Shown piece after piece: positions 31,926 through 40,885 of a stretch of 47,477 nucleotides of DNA. The notes below the pieces were generated by a model that was not told the DNA's origin, searched no databases, and saw only the letters and a program-made list of their open reading frames with translations. How positions within the stretch are numbered: position 1 is the first letter of the stretch; the number at the start of each line of letters is the position of its first letter. This DNA comes from JBDROX01 sp043809645 (lineage in GTDB: Bacteria > Patescibacteriota > Patescibacteriia > Magasanikbacterales > UBA922). The stretch lies in assembly GCA_043809645.1 (NCBI GenBank), contig JBDROX010000039.1, positions 1 through 47,477 on the forward strand. The letters are read 5' to 3'. Both the position numbers and the translations under genes were made by a program.

Positions 31926-34127
31926 CTATTGTTCTACATCCTCTTCTACATTGAGAAGAATTTCATCTCCCAAAAGAATAATTTCCTTTCCAGTCACCTT
32001 GTCAGTTCCGCGCAGCGTTACCTTTGAAGTAAGATTTTCTTGCGTTGGATTCTTCTCATTGAGCACTAAGCCAAACTGGAAAGCAAGAACATCGACACTT
32101 GTTGGCATGCTATCAATTTTCCATGTAATTTTCTTCTCTTCCTTGTTATAACTTGCGTCTCCTGCTGGCACAACGAATGAGTCTTCAGCCCATGATACAT
32201 CTCCATATACTTCAGCAGTGAGTTCAATATCCTCTATCTCATGGAATGAATTTGTGAGAAACCATGTCATGGTATGATTTTCCTTTCCTTCATCACCCTC
32301 CTCAATTTCATCACGAACATCGAGATCTAAATCAGAATTAACAGTAATAATAATTGGTTCTCCGGAAATAAGTGTATCCTGTCCGTTCACTTCGTACTGG
32401 ACGTCGACTGTCACCAGCACCTCGTATGTTGTGAATCCTGTTAAGTCCAAAACATCTGACGTCTTGAGTGGAATATGAAAATCTACCGAAGCACTGCCAC
32501 CAGAGTCAAGACTACCGAATCCAGCAATATGCGACTTCGTCCAGGTAATTATTCCACGTCTTGTATCATCCTTGACCTGCTCACCTTCAATTGTTCCATC
32601 TGCTTCATCATCTATCTCAGCCCAGTGCAGAATACTCTTATTATCATAGGATGGCCCTTCGAAAGTTATCTTTGTCCTAATATTCTCAAGATTATTCTCT
32701 CCATTATTCTTGAGAACAATACTTGTACTAAAAATCTCTCCAGGCTGTGCTGTAAAATCTGTTCGCGACCCATTGACCACTACGTCGAGCCCAACCTCAG
32801 TCGTTGAAAGAGAAACAGTGTGTTCTTTTGTAATGAGTACATACCCATCACCCTCACGGGATTCACCCTTCCAACCAATTAATTTTACAACAATTTTTTG
32901 CTCTTTAACTTCTTCTTCTGTGAATGACCCATTGAGCACAACAGTCTGTTCTTCAGATAAGTCACCAAGCGTCCACCTATATTCATGAAACTCATCACTT
33001 TCTGGCACACTATCTTTTTTATTGAATGTATCCACTCCTTCTACAACAAGTGCGAGATATGGAAGATTCACAGTCTCTTCTGACTTCTTCACAGAAAATG
33101 TAAATTCTGTATTAATTCCCGGCGCAGCATCCTTTGGTGCACTGATGTTGAGCTCAACTGGAGGGGCACTACTTGCGACTTCCTTGGTTGCCACAGTCTG
33201 AAACTCACTACTAAAGTTTCCGGGTAAGTAGTTGAGGAAAGCCCTAAAAGACTGTGCCTCATCTACATTTCCATAGAGGGTACCAGTAATGTCAATGAAC
33301 CCGCTCTTGAGTCCATCGAGAGAGCCCAGCTCCCATATATTATTTTCCCTTGTTGGCTCCTCACTAGCACCAGAAAAAACAAACCCTTCTGGATACCGAA
33401 CTTCCAGAACAACTTTTGCAAGTGCTGATGATTGGCTATTGCCGTATCGAACACGGTACGTCACTTCTTTTCCAATTTGGGCAGTATCATCGCCAGATAC
33501 AGACAGGATAACATCTTGTTGAGAAAATTCGGTCTTATCAAAGAAGTACGTAAAACCAAGATAGACCACAGCGCCAAGCACTGCCAAAGAAAGGAGGAGT
33601 ACCAAAAAAGCAAGAAGTTTACTCCTCTTCTTTTTTTTGAAATGTTTCATGTCTGGCATTGAACCATCCTTATTCTTATAAATTTTTTCTAGACTCTCAT
33701 CCACCTCCTCACTGTCTTCGTCTTCTTCCTCAAGCTCATCATCAAGAACTTCCCCAACTTTTTCATCTTCCTCTTCCTCTTCCTCTTCCTCTTCCTCTTC
33801 ATCTTCCTCTTCATCTTCCTCTTCATCTTCCTCTTCATCTTCCTCTTCATCTTCATCTTCGTCATCTTCTTCGTCGTCCTCTAGCTCTGCACCATCCCCA
33901 TCTTCCTCCTCAACATCTGTTTCATGTTCCTCTTCTAACTCCTCGAGTCCCCCCCCATCTTCAATATACTCAATTTCTTTTTCCTTTTCCTTCTTCTTTT
34001 TCTTCACTGGTTTTTTCTTAAAGATAGGCTCTACTTCCTCTTCATCAATATCAAGAATTTTATCTTCTTCAGCATTTTTTTTCTTTAGATTTTTCTTTTT
34101 TGTTGGAATCTTTTTTTTCTTTATCAT
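31926..34127 (-). CDS. membrane protein with long acidic cytoplasmic tract and extracellular Ig-like repeats
   Basis: 733 residues. The N-terminus is Lys-rich (about 1-50), then an acidic tract of Glu and Asp (about 60-150, with over 40 almost uninterrupted acidic residues at 33757-33885), one membrane helix (about 173-193), and an extracellular part of several beta domains of the DUF11/CARDB style (VTYRVRYGNSQSS, TSIVLKNNGENNLENI, HTMTWFLTNSFHEIED). The charge pattern Lys-rich then acidic then membrane is unusual. No enzyme motif. Followed on the same strand, upstream, by the DUF4012 gene with 30 nt between. Confidence 0.85.
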   Translation of the reverse strand: MIKKKKIPTKKKNLKKKNAEEDKILDIDEEEVEPIFKKKPVKKKKKEKEKEIEYIEDGGGLEELEEEHETDVEEEDGDGAELEDDEEDDEDEDEEEDEEEDEEEDEEEDEEEEEEEEEEEDEKVGEVLDDELEEEDEDSEEVDESLEKIYKNKDGSMPDMKHFKKKKRSKLLAFLVLLLSLAVLGAVVYLGFTYFFDKTEFSQQDVILSVSGDDTAQIGKEVTYRVRYGNSQSSALAKVVLEVRYPEGFVFSGASEEPTRENNIWELGSLDGLKSGFIDITGTLYGNVDEAQSFRAFLNYLPGNFSSEFQTVATKEVASSAPPVELNISAPKDAAPGINTEFTFSVKKSEETVNLPYLALVVEGVDTFNKKDSVPESDEFHEYRWTLGDLSEEQTVVLNGSFTEEEVKEQKIVVKLIGWKGESREGDGYVLITKEHTVSLSTTEVGLDVVVNGSRTDFTAQPGEIFSTSIVLKNNGENNLENIRTKITFEGPSYDNKSILHWAEIDDEADGTIEGEQVKDDTRRGIITWTKSHIAGFGSLDSGGSASVDFHIPLKTSDVLDLTGFTTYEVLVTVDVQYEVNGQDTLISGEPIIITVNSDLDLDVRDEIEEGDEGKENHTMTWFLTNSFHEIEDIELTAEVYGDVSWAEDSFVVPAGDASYNKEEKKITWKIDSMPTSVDVLAFQFGLVLNEKNPTQENLTSKVTLRGTDKVTGKEIILLGDEILLNVEEDVEQ

Positions 34128-34157
34128 ATAGATTCAGATAAATAATTGATTGATTTA

Positions 34158-36605
34158 TTATTTTATTTCTTCCTTTTCCATAACCACTCCATAGACCAAG
34201 TCTGTTGTAAGATCGGTCTGAACAAAAGCACCATTTTGAGCAAGTGTCACTATATCGCCCGTCTTCCAATGAGGAATCCACCCGTCTGGAAAAATAACTT
34301 TTGAAACAAAATGACTTTCAATTCCAGATTGTTTTTGGTGAAGAAGACTATATCGTGCCGTCTGTCTTTGCTTTGTTGCAAGGAGTGTTTCAAGTGTGCC
34401 GGGTCCTTCCTGTGACGCCATCTCTTGCAAATCAAATGCACGGAACGGCAACTTGTAGGTAAAAAATACTTCCACTGTTTCTCCTGGTGGGAGGACCGTC
34501 CAGTTTCCAAAGGCTGTTTTTCCAAACTCACGAGTAACCCTTGTTCCTGTTTTCTTGTGCACACCAACCTCAATTTCCGTTTTCTTTAGGTCCTTATCTT
34601 CCTCATACCATGGTTCAGGAACCTGAAAAAGATCGTCGGGAGGAAACTCAAATCCACCGGCATCGAGAAGTTCGGAACCTTCTGGAACATACATTCGAAG
34701 ATAATCTACATTACTGACACCATAAAACTCCTCTCCTGGAATTCCACTGTGTGTTCTCCTCACAAGTGTTGTAACAATGACACTTCCATCTTTCTGGACA
34801 ACCGCTTGATGTTCGATATCTTGTGAGATCTTAGCATCTGATTTTTGTCCGTGTACATTTGTATTTACTACTTGTAAAAAATCTTGCCCCTTTGCTGTTT
34901 CTTTTATCTCTCCTGTCCACCCATACTCCTGAAGCGTTTCTTGAACCTTGATATCATTCATGTAAACTTGAATTTCCTTTTCTTGGAGTGCAGCATGCAG
35001 TTCACTAATGAGTGTTACTAATTGTAACTCTTCTAGATCACCAAGTTGCTCGAGAAGCTGAGTAAGGGCAACACCAATAACGGCCTTTGGTGTATTTTCC
35101 TCTTTATCATAATCAAGCTCTACTTTCTTCTGAAGATCTACAAGTGCATTCTCTGAATCGAGTGTGAGGTCAAACTCAGCTATCTGAACAGGACCCATAA
35201 TACCCAACAACCTTTCGAGTACTGTTGCGTTTATTGCTATAACACCATCGACTGTCTTTCCTCGTGCATGGGAATAGAACCATTCAACTTTTTCTGCTGA
35301 AGCAGGAAAATCTGGAAACCAATTCGCATCCTGGAATTCCCAGCGATTACTCATGAGCTGCATTGGAAGTGGCGGCTCTACATATACATCTAGCTGACCG
35401 CGAAGATCATGTGTCCCACCACTAGGAACCTCTATGTTCTGTATTTTCCCTTTTTGAACATCAAGTACGGCAAAGCTTCCCATGAATCCTCCAGTAGCCC
35501 TCAGTTCATGATTGTTTTGAAATATGATAAGATAGCGTTTCAGATCATCACTACCAAAGACTGTCTCCATAGCCGTCATGAGATCAGCAAGATTGGTCAT
35601 ATCATCGATAAGTGCTGTAAAGAGAAGTTTGAACTCCTGAAATGACTGCTGATATTCGACTGGGAGGACTGAAGGGTCTACTCCTTCAAGATCTTCTAAA
35701 GCTTCTTTGTACTGAGGAATAGCGCTTCGGACATGAGCACGAAATATTTCAATTCTCTCCGTAAGAGGAAGATGTCCACTCGCCTCTATTTGGCTCATAC
35801 CCCGGACAACATATGTATTTCCAAGTGCCATATGATGCCCAGCAGTTAACAAATGCTGTCTACTACTCACCTGTTTCCCAACAACAGGAAGCATACTTGC
35901 GACATACACCAAGGCCTTGTGCTCTTCATCGATAATACTATTCGCTCTGTGGAAGGATTCTAAGGCACTATTGAGATCTGTTGCCGCCTGAGACACATTT
36001 GATTGAAAGGCTGCGACTGTGGAAGATTGGAGTGAAAGAAACGCGTTTGTGCTCTCTTCGACAATCTCACGACTATCGTCCTGGAGTTTCTGATAATAAG
36101 CAACCGCAGGAAATGGAATACTTACAAGCAGGAGAAGAACAACAAAAGCATATGCAATGCGCTTAACAGGGAAATTAGAAAAAATCTGTACTTTTGGAAA
36201 TTGCATTGAACGAAGTTGTCGAACATGCCTTGATTTCTTTTGGATTGGCGATGTGCTGACGCCACTAGAAACAAAAGGGGTAAGAGAGGCCTCTTCTATC
36301 TTCGATTGCTTTGCATTTGCTTGTCTCACCATTGCTGCCAGATCCACCACAGCTCGCTCGTTTTTTACTTGCCCGACTGCACTATAAGCATTCACACCAT
36401 CCCAAATTTGATGCCTGTTAGATTCTTTCAAGTCCACCAGGTGGTCTGATGTTTTCTTTGGCTCCTGGTACTTTACAAAAACATGATGCTGCTTCTCTAC
36501 AGCAGATCGATGTGTCACATCTTCAGTTCTTCGGGCATACAAACACCGCCTCTTGTCATGACCGGATATCTTGCAAATTGAACATTTTCGTGATTTTTTT
36601 GACAT
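34158..36605 (-). CDS. DUF4012 membrane protein with N-terminal zinc knuckle
   Basis: 815 residues. Residues 8-21 read CSICKISGHDKRRC, an exact C-x2-C-x4-H-x4-C zinc knuckle with Gly before His. A basic and variable linker follows, then one membrane helix (about 147-167) and a large extracellular part with the DUF4012 core (SMLPVVGKQ, LIIFQNNHELRATGGFMGSFAV, DANWFPDFPASAEKVEWFY, DGVIAINATVLERLLGIMGPV). DUF4012 proteins are common in Patescibacteria and some Gram-positives, often beside glycan genes, as here; their function is not known. The knuckle on the cytoplasmic side suggests nucleic-acid or protein binding, which is inference. Confidence 0.92.
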   Translation of the reverse strand: MSKKSRKCSICKISGHDKRRCLYARRTEDVTHRSAVEKQHHVFVKYQEPKKTSDHLVDLKESNRHQIWDGVNAYSAVGQVKNERAVVDLAAMVRQANAKQSKIEEASLTPFVSSGVSTSPIQKKSRHVRQLRSMQFPKVQIFSNFPVKRIAYAFVVLLLLVSIPFPAVAYYQKLQDDSREIVEESTNAFLSLQSSTVAAFQSNVSQAATDLNSALESFHRANSIIDEEHKALVYVASMLPVVGKQVSSRQHLLTAGHHMALGNTYVVRGMSQIEASGHLPLTERIEIFRAHVRSAIPQYKEALEDLEGVDPSVLPVEYQQSFQEFKLLFTALIDDMTNLADLMTAMETVFGSDDLKRYLIIFQNNHELRATGGFMGSFAVLDVQKGKIQNIEVPSGGTHDLRGQLDVYVEPPLPMQLMSNRWEFQDANWFPDFPASAEKVEWFYSHARGKTVDGVIAINATVLERLLGIMGPVQIAEFDLTLDSENALVDLQKKVELDYDKEENTPKAVIGVALTQLLEQLGDLEELQLVTLISELHAALQEKEIQVYMNDIKVQETLQEYGWTGEIKETAKGQDFLQVVNTNVHGQKSDAKISQDIEHQAVVQKDGSVIVTTLVRRTHSGIPGEEFYGVSNVDYLRMYVPEGSELLDAGGFEFPPDDLFQVPEPWYEEDKDLKKTEIEVGVHKKTGTRVTREFGKTAFGNWTVLPPGETVEVFFTYKLPFRAFDLQEMASQEGPGTLETLLATKQRQTARYSLLHQKQSGIESHFVSKVIFPDGWIPHWKTGDIVTLAQNGAFVQTDLTTDLVYGVVMEKEEIK

Positions 36606-36678
36606 GTAGAACTATAAAAAACCTTAGGGAATTATGTTCCCTTTTCACAGCAAAGTATACCATACATATAACAACAAA

Positions 36679-36702
36679 AAAATGGGGAAATTCCCCATTT
36701 AT
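36679..36702. terminator. terminator after the glycan operon
   Basis: AAATGGGGAA/TTCCCCATTT stem (36680-36689 with 36691-36700) just past the stop of the last glycosyltransferase at 36720. The minus-strand -10 of the DUF4012 gene (TATACT, 36659-36654) lies just beyond. Confidence 0.7.
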
Positions 36703-36719
36703 ACACATTTTTTGCTGGG

Positions 36720-37832
36720 TTATATGCTGGATTTATATATATTCAACGTTTGTTTTGCAAGGCGTTCCCAAGAAAATCGCTTTAGCTCTTCCTGTGCCTT
36801 TTCTTTGATCTCTCTCCTCAAGTCATTGTCGCTGAGCGCCACATGCATAACATCTGCAATATAGTGGGAGTCCTCTGGGTCAAAATAGAATGCCCCCTCC
36901 CCCAAGACTTCTGGCAAACAACTTGCGTTCGACGATATGACTGGGACACAGCATTGCATTGCTTCGAGGGGTGGGAGGCCAAAGCCTTCGCTCAAACTTG
37001 GAAAAACAAAAAGCTCTGCATTCTCATACAAGACTGAAAGTTCGTGATCTTCAACAAAATTTGTAAAAACTACAGACGTAGGGCTTTGAATTTTGGACTT
37101 TAGTCTCTTGTAAAAAATATCCTCTTTTCCAGCCAAAACTAATGTAAACTGATTTCCATACCTTCCTTCAAAAATTTTCCAAGCATCGAGTAGCCGTTCT
37201 AAGTTCTTGTGAGGATATGCTGCTCCTACATACAACACATACGGTCTGCCGAGGCCAAATCTATCCAAAATTTCTTTCGTGTTCGGTGTGCCGTACATTG
37301 TATTTCTAAATGGTGCTTGATACACGGTTGTCATGGTACCCTCGGGTATGCCGAGTGTTTTATGAATGTCATGTTTAACAAATTCTGAAGTAGTGATAAT
37401 GTGTTTTGCTCTTTTAGCCCCACGCCGAAGGACAAATCTATGAGCCTTATCTTTAAACCAAAATTTTAATGGGCCGAGCGTGGTAGCCTCTGGCCTCGGA
37501 TAATGAAACATGGTGAGGTCATGGATGGTCAGAACAAAAGGATCAGTATAAAAAAGTGGAACATTCCAATGTGGAAAATGCATGAGGTCAACTTTTTTCT
37601 TTTTAATAATGCCTGGGAACTTGAACTGCTCTTCCAATGTATACCAAGGTATATTTACCTCTACTATTTCAAAGGACTTCCCAAACTTTTTAGAAGACAC
37701 ACCGCTCTCATTTACAAACAAGATATACTGGTTTTCTGTGTCAATATTTTCCAAATGTAACACAAGTTGCTCGATATATCGACCAATTCCAAATCCCTTT
37801 CCTATCATTCTCGCATCAATTCCAATACGCAT
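36720..37832 (-). CDS. GT4-type glycosyltransferase
   Basis: 370 residues, GT-B fold. Start MRIGIDARMIGKGFGIGRY with the glycine loop, DLMHFPHWNVP, then the donor-site run RPYVLYVGAAYPHKNLERLL and FVFPSLSEGFGLPPLEAMQ (E-x7-E motif). Transfers a sugar from a nucleotide sugar to a membrane-linked acceptor. Last gene of the glycan operon. Confidence 0.95.
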   Translation of the reverse strand: MRIGIDARMIGKGFGIGRYIEQLVLHLENIDTENQYILFVNESGVSSKKFGKSFEIVEVNIPWYTLEEQFKFPGIIKKKKVDLMHFPHWNVPLFYTDPFVLTIHDLTMFHYPRPEATTLGPLKFWFKDKAHRFVLRRGAKRAKHIITTSEFVKHDIHKTLGIPEGTMTTVYQAPFRNTMYGTPNTKEILDRFGLGRPYVLYVGAAYPHKNLERLLDAWKIFEGRYGNQFTLVLAGKEDIFYKRLKSKIQSPTSVVFTNFVEDHELSVLYENAELFVFPSLSEGFGLPPLEAMQCCVPVISSNASCLPEVLGEGAFYFDPEDSHYIADVMHVALSDNDLRREIKEKAQEELKRFSWERLAKQTLNIYKSSI

Positions 37833-37841
37833 AGGTGCATT

Positions 37842-38213
37842 TTAGTGGTGGTGTTCCTTAGCTTCTGCTTTTGTCTCATGAATAGTCTCTGGTGCATGCT
37901 CTGGTGGGGTGTAGATAGTGTAGAGTTTGAGCACTTCTTCGCCAGTGTTTATAATATTGTGCTCTGTGCCTGCCGGGATAACAATGGCAAAATCATCTTC
38001 GACTTCAATCTCTTCCCCATTCAAAATAACACGTGCCTTTCCCCGCTCGATACGGATAAATTGATCATGCTCTTCATGAACTTCCATACCAATATCATCT
38101 CCTGTCTGTACTGCCATAACCACTAGCTGACTTCTCTCAGTTGTAAAAAGAACTTTTCTAAAGTTCTCATTCCCAAGTGTCTCTTTCTCAATGTTTACTA
38201 TATATCCATTCAT
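37842..38213 (-). CDS. cupin domain protein
   Basis: 123 residues, a single cupin barrel: EVHEEHDQFIRIERGKARVIL and VIPAGTEHNIINTGEE carry the His/Glu metal ligands. The C-terminus ends KEHHH, an unusual metal-binding-like tail. Sugar-isomerase or sensor roles are both possible; its place inside a glycan operon favours sugar chemistry, weakly. Confidence 0.9.
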   Translation of the reverse strand: MNGYIVNIEKETLGNENFRKVLFTTERSQLVVMAVQTGDDIGMEVHEEHDQFIRIERGKARVILNGEEIEVEDDFAIVIPAGTEHNIINTGEEVLKLYTIYTPPEHAPETIHETKAEAKEHHH

Positions 38214-38240
38214 AGTATATTGTTAAAAGTAAATACTATT

Positions 38241-38639
38241 TTATTTGAAAAATTCTAAATAATCTTTCTCATCTCCATACTGAAGAAAACTTACCTGATG
38301 TGACGTTGGGTGAAATGTTTTGCTCTTTTGATGTTGGATACCACACCAGTATGCTTCTGTGACTCCGGCAATTTCTGAGACATAGTGCAGAAGTCCATTG
38401 GCATACCCACAATAGACACAATTAATTTTTTGAAACCAATTAAGATAACTAAGTTTATGTCTGTCAATTTTTATATATTCTCTCCTTCTAACATAATCCA
38501 ACCCATAAATTGGAAAACACATCCTGTGGTAGATCTCGACAAGGATATCCATTGTAACAAGCGCTATAATGACAGAATAAATAAAAGGTGCCGACAAAAA
38601 ATGTCGAAAGAATAGTTGTTTTTCTTTATATGCTTTCAT
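38241..38639 (-). CDS. conserved unknown protein with two Cys motifs
   Basis: 132 residues from the ATG at 38639, chosen because it forms an ATGA overlap with the upstream glycosyltransferase stop. One hydrophobic segment near 17-35, then a well-patterned domain: YVRRREYIKIDRHKLSYLNW, then NCVYCGYANG and YWCGIQHQKS. The pattern IDRHKLSYLN...CxYCxYxNG...YWCxIxH is one I recall as a widespread uncharacterised family. Cys and His suggest metal binding. Its glycan-operon position is the only functional hint. Confidence 0.85.
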   Translation of the reverse strand: MKAYKEKQLFFRHFLSAPFIYSVIIALVTMDILVEIYHRMCFPIYGLDYVRRREYIKIDRHKLSYLNWFQKINCVYCGYANGLLHYVSEIAGVTEAYWCGIQHQKSKTFHPTSHQVSFLQYGDEKDYLEFFK

Positions 38640-39742
38640 ATTTCTTTGCAAGCGCTAAAAAATTGTTTAACACCCTCTTCCCAAGTATGTTCACCCTCTT
38701 CAAACAACTCGACTGGGTGTGAGTCCTGCCCAGAGCATATATACTGAAGAGCTCGAACCAGAGAGGATATATCCATTGGATTCACATAATGTACACCATG
38801 ACCCCCAACCTCTGAGAGCGAAGATCGGTGACTCGTAATAACTGTCGTACCAACTCTTCTAGCTTCCAAAACAGGAAACCCAAATCCTTCATACAAGCTA
38901 GGAAACACAAAAACCCTTGCAGCCCGGTATAATGATTGTTTGTAACCCTCTGGAACATACCCAATGTACCGCACACCAGGAGTACTGTCAATGACTTCCA
39001 AAATGTCTCCACACTTCCAACCCTTCGATCCGGCAATAATGAGCTCAAAATTCTGGCTTCTGAGATGTGAAAGCTCAAATGCTCTAATTAGTGCTAAAAT
39101 ATTTTTTCTCGGCTCGATTGTACCGAGAAATAATATATATTTTACAGGAAGATCATATGCTTTTTTTATCTCTTCCATAGAAGATACGTCTCTCTTCTGA
39201 GCCAGTACACCTGGATGAATTGTCTGGACCTTCTGATCTGGAATTCCATACGTTTCTATGACATCCCTACGAGTTGCGTGTGATGGTGTAATAATCAAAT
39301 CTGCATTTCTACAGACGACTTTTGGATTGATGAAAGAATGCCAGAGCCTTCTCTTCACTGAAAAGAACTCAGGGAAATGTTCGAACGACAAATCATGTAT
39401 TGTCTGAATATGCTTTACCTGTTTTGAAAGACATGTGAAGTGGAGATTGGGAGAAAAAAATATATCAATTTCTTTCTGAAGTAGCCTATCTATTTTTGGA
39501 TACCTAAGAAACTTGATACAGAAATGAAATAACTTGTTTGGCCAAAAAGTATGAATAACATGAACATGTTCGTGCTTCCAGATTGGAAGATATGCCGAGA
39601 CATCAGAGAATGAATTATAAAAAAGATAATACTGGTGTTCCTGGCTAGACTCAAAAAGAGCGTTGAGGAGTCCCAAGGTGTACTCCCCAACGCCCGTTCT
39701 GTTCTTGTCAGCAAGACAGCGAATGTCAATTCCAATATTCAT
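38636..39742 (-). CDS. GT4-type glycosyltransferase
   Basis: 368 residues. MNIGIDIRCLADKNRTGVGEY start, PVKYILFLGTIEPRKNILAL donor site and FVFPSLYEGFGFPVLEAR with E-x7-E. Overlaps the next gene by 4 nt. Confidence 0.95.
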   Translation of the reverse strand: MNIGIDIRCLADKNRTGVGEYTLGLLNALFESSQEHQYYLFYNSFSDVSAYLPIWKHEHVHVIHTFWPNKLFHFCIKFLRYPKIDRLLQKEIDIFFSPNLHFTCLSKQVKHIQTIHDLSFEHFPEFFSVKRRLWHSFINPKVVCRNADLIITPSHATRRDVIETYGIPDQKVQTIHPGVLAQKRDVSSMEEIKKAYDLPVKYILFLGTIEPRKNILALIRAFELSHLRSQNFELIIAGSKGWKCGDILEVIDSTPGVRYIGYVPEGYKQSLYRAARVFVFPSLYEGFGFPVLEARRVGTTVITSHRSSLSEVGGHGVHYVNPMDISSLVRALQYICSGQDSHPVELFEEGEHTWEEGVKQFFSACKEI

Positions 39743-39749
39743 ACACTAA

Positions 39750-40874
39750 CTAACGAATATCAAGTGTGCATTGATTGAGCCCCCTGCGAAACTCCTCGTA
39801 TCTGTCTTCAACATATTTTTTTATTCTTTCTTTGAATTTCTCTTCAGAAAAAACCTGGGCATGTTCACGAATAGCCACTGTATTCCACCCTTCAGCATCA
39901 AACATGAGAACTGTATGAAGAAGTGACTCCCAGGTTTGCTGTTCAAAAAATACTCCTGTCTTCCCAGGAATGACCGTCTCGCTCGCTCCACCTACTGGAT
40001 ACGCAATGACTGGTCTTCCTGCTGCCATAGATTCGATAGGCGTGATACCAAGATCTTCTACCTGTGGATGGATAAATGCCTTTGCATGTGCCATGAGATC
40101 CTTTTTTTCCTCATCAGAAATTTTACCAAGAAATTCAATATTTGGACTGGCCGTCTTCTGCAAAACACCCATCTCTGAACCTTCACCAAATATTTTAAGC
40201 GACCATCCTAGCCTATTGAACACCTGAATAATGAGATCAAAACGTTTGTATGGGACAAGCCTTCCACCAGCAAGAAAATAATTTCTCATTTGCTTTGCCG
40301 GAACAAAATTACTAATATCTACTGGAGGATAAAGAACATCACTATCTCTTCTATAATACTTCTGAATTCTGTTATGTACCGTACAAGAGTTCGCAATAAA
40401 ATAATCTACTCGATCAGTACTCATCTTGTCCCACATCCTCATTTTGTGAAGCATTGGTGGCAGTAGTGTCTTTACCAATCTATTGTATTTTAAGTCTGCA
40501 ATATACTCATGCGTGTCTGTCCAAAGGTATCGCGTCGGCGTATGACAATACGAGATATGCAATGTATCAGGTCGAGTCAAAACACCTTTTGCAAAAGCAC
40601 TGGTCGAGGAAAGGACGACATCAAAATCATGGAGATTGTGCCTCTCTGTGGCCATTGGCATCCATGGGAGATACCACTGGTATTTTCTCTTTCCAAATGG
40701 AAGTTTGGCAATGAACGATTGATGAATCTTTGCATCAGGGAAAGATGAGATGCGCTTCTTGTCATGAAATAAAACAAAAATAGGTGCATCTGGCCAGACC
40801 CTATGAAATGCTTGTAACACACGTTCTGCCCCTCCGTCCTGTGCGAGATAATCATGAACAAGAGCAATCCTCAT
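39750..40874 (-). CDS. GT4-type glycosyltransferase
   Basis: 374 residues. Start MRIALVHDYLAQDGGAERVL, ISYCHTPTRYLWTDTHEYI, donor region FLAGGRLVPYKRFDLIIQVF and AFIHPQVEDLGITPIESMAAGRP. WbaZ-like layout (mannosyltransferase-like), but the sugar is not determined. Eleven bases after the initiating transferase. Confidence 0.95.
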   Translation of the reverse strand: MRIALVHDYLAQDGGAERVLQAFHRVWPDAPIFVLFHDKKRISSFPDAKIHQSFIAKLPFGKRKYQWYLPWMPMATERHNLHDFDVVLSSTSAFAKGVLTRPDTLHISYCHTPTRYLWTDTHEYIADLKYNRLVKTLLPPMLHKMRMWDKMSTDRVDYFIANSCTVHNRIQKYYRRDSDVLYPPVDISNFVPAKQMRNYFLAGGRLVPYKRFDLIIQVFNRLGWSLKIFGEGSEMGVLQKTASPNIEFLGKISDEEKKDLMAHAKAFIHPQVEDLGITPIESMAAGRPVIAYPVGGASETVIPGKTGVFFEQQTWESLLHTVLMFDAEGWNTVAIREHAQVFSEEKFKERIKKYVEDRYEEFRRGLNQCTLDIR

Positions 40875-40885
40875 ACGTTTCTTTT

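Noticed and set aside
33757..33885. Repeat array, possible CRISPR or tandem element
   Set aside because: It is a codon-level GAA/GAG/GAT run encoding the acidic tract; no spacers. No CRISPR array was seen anywhere.
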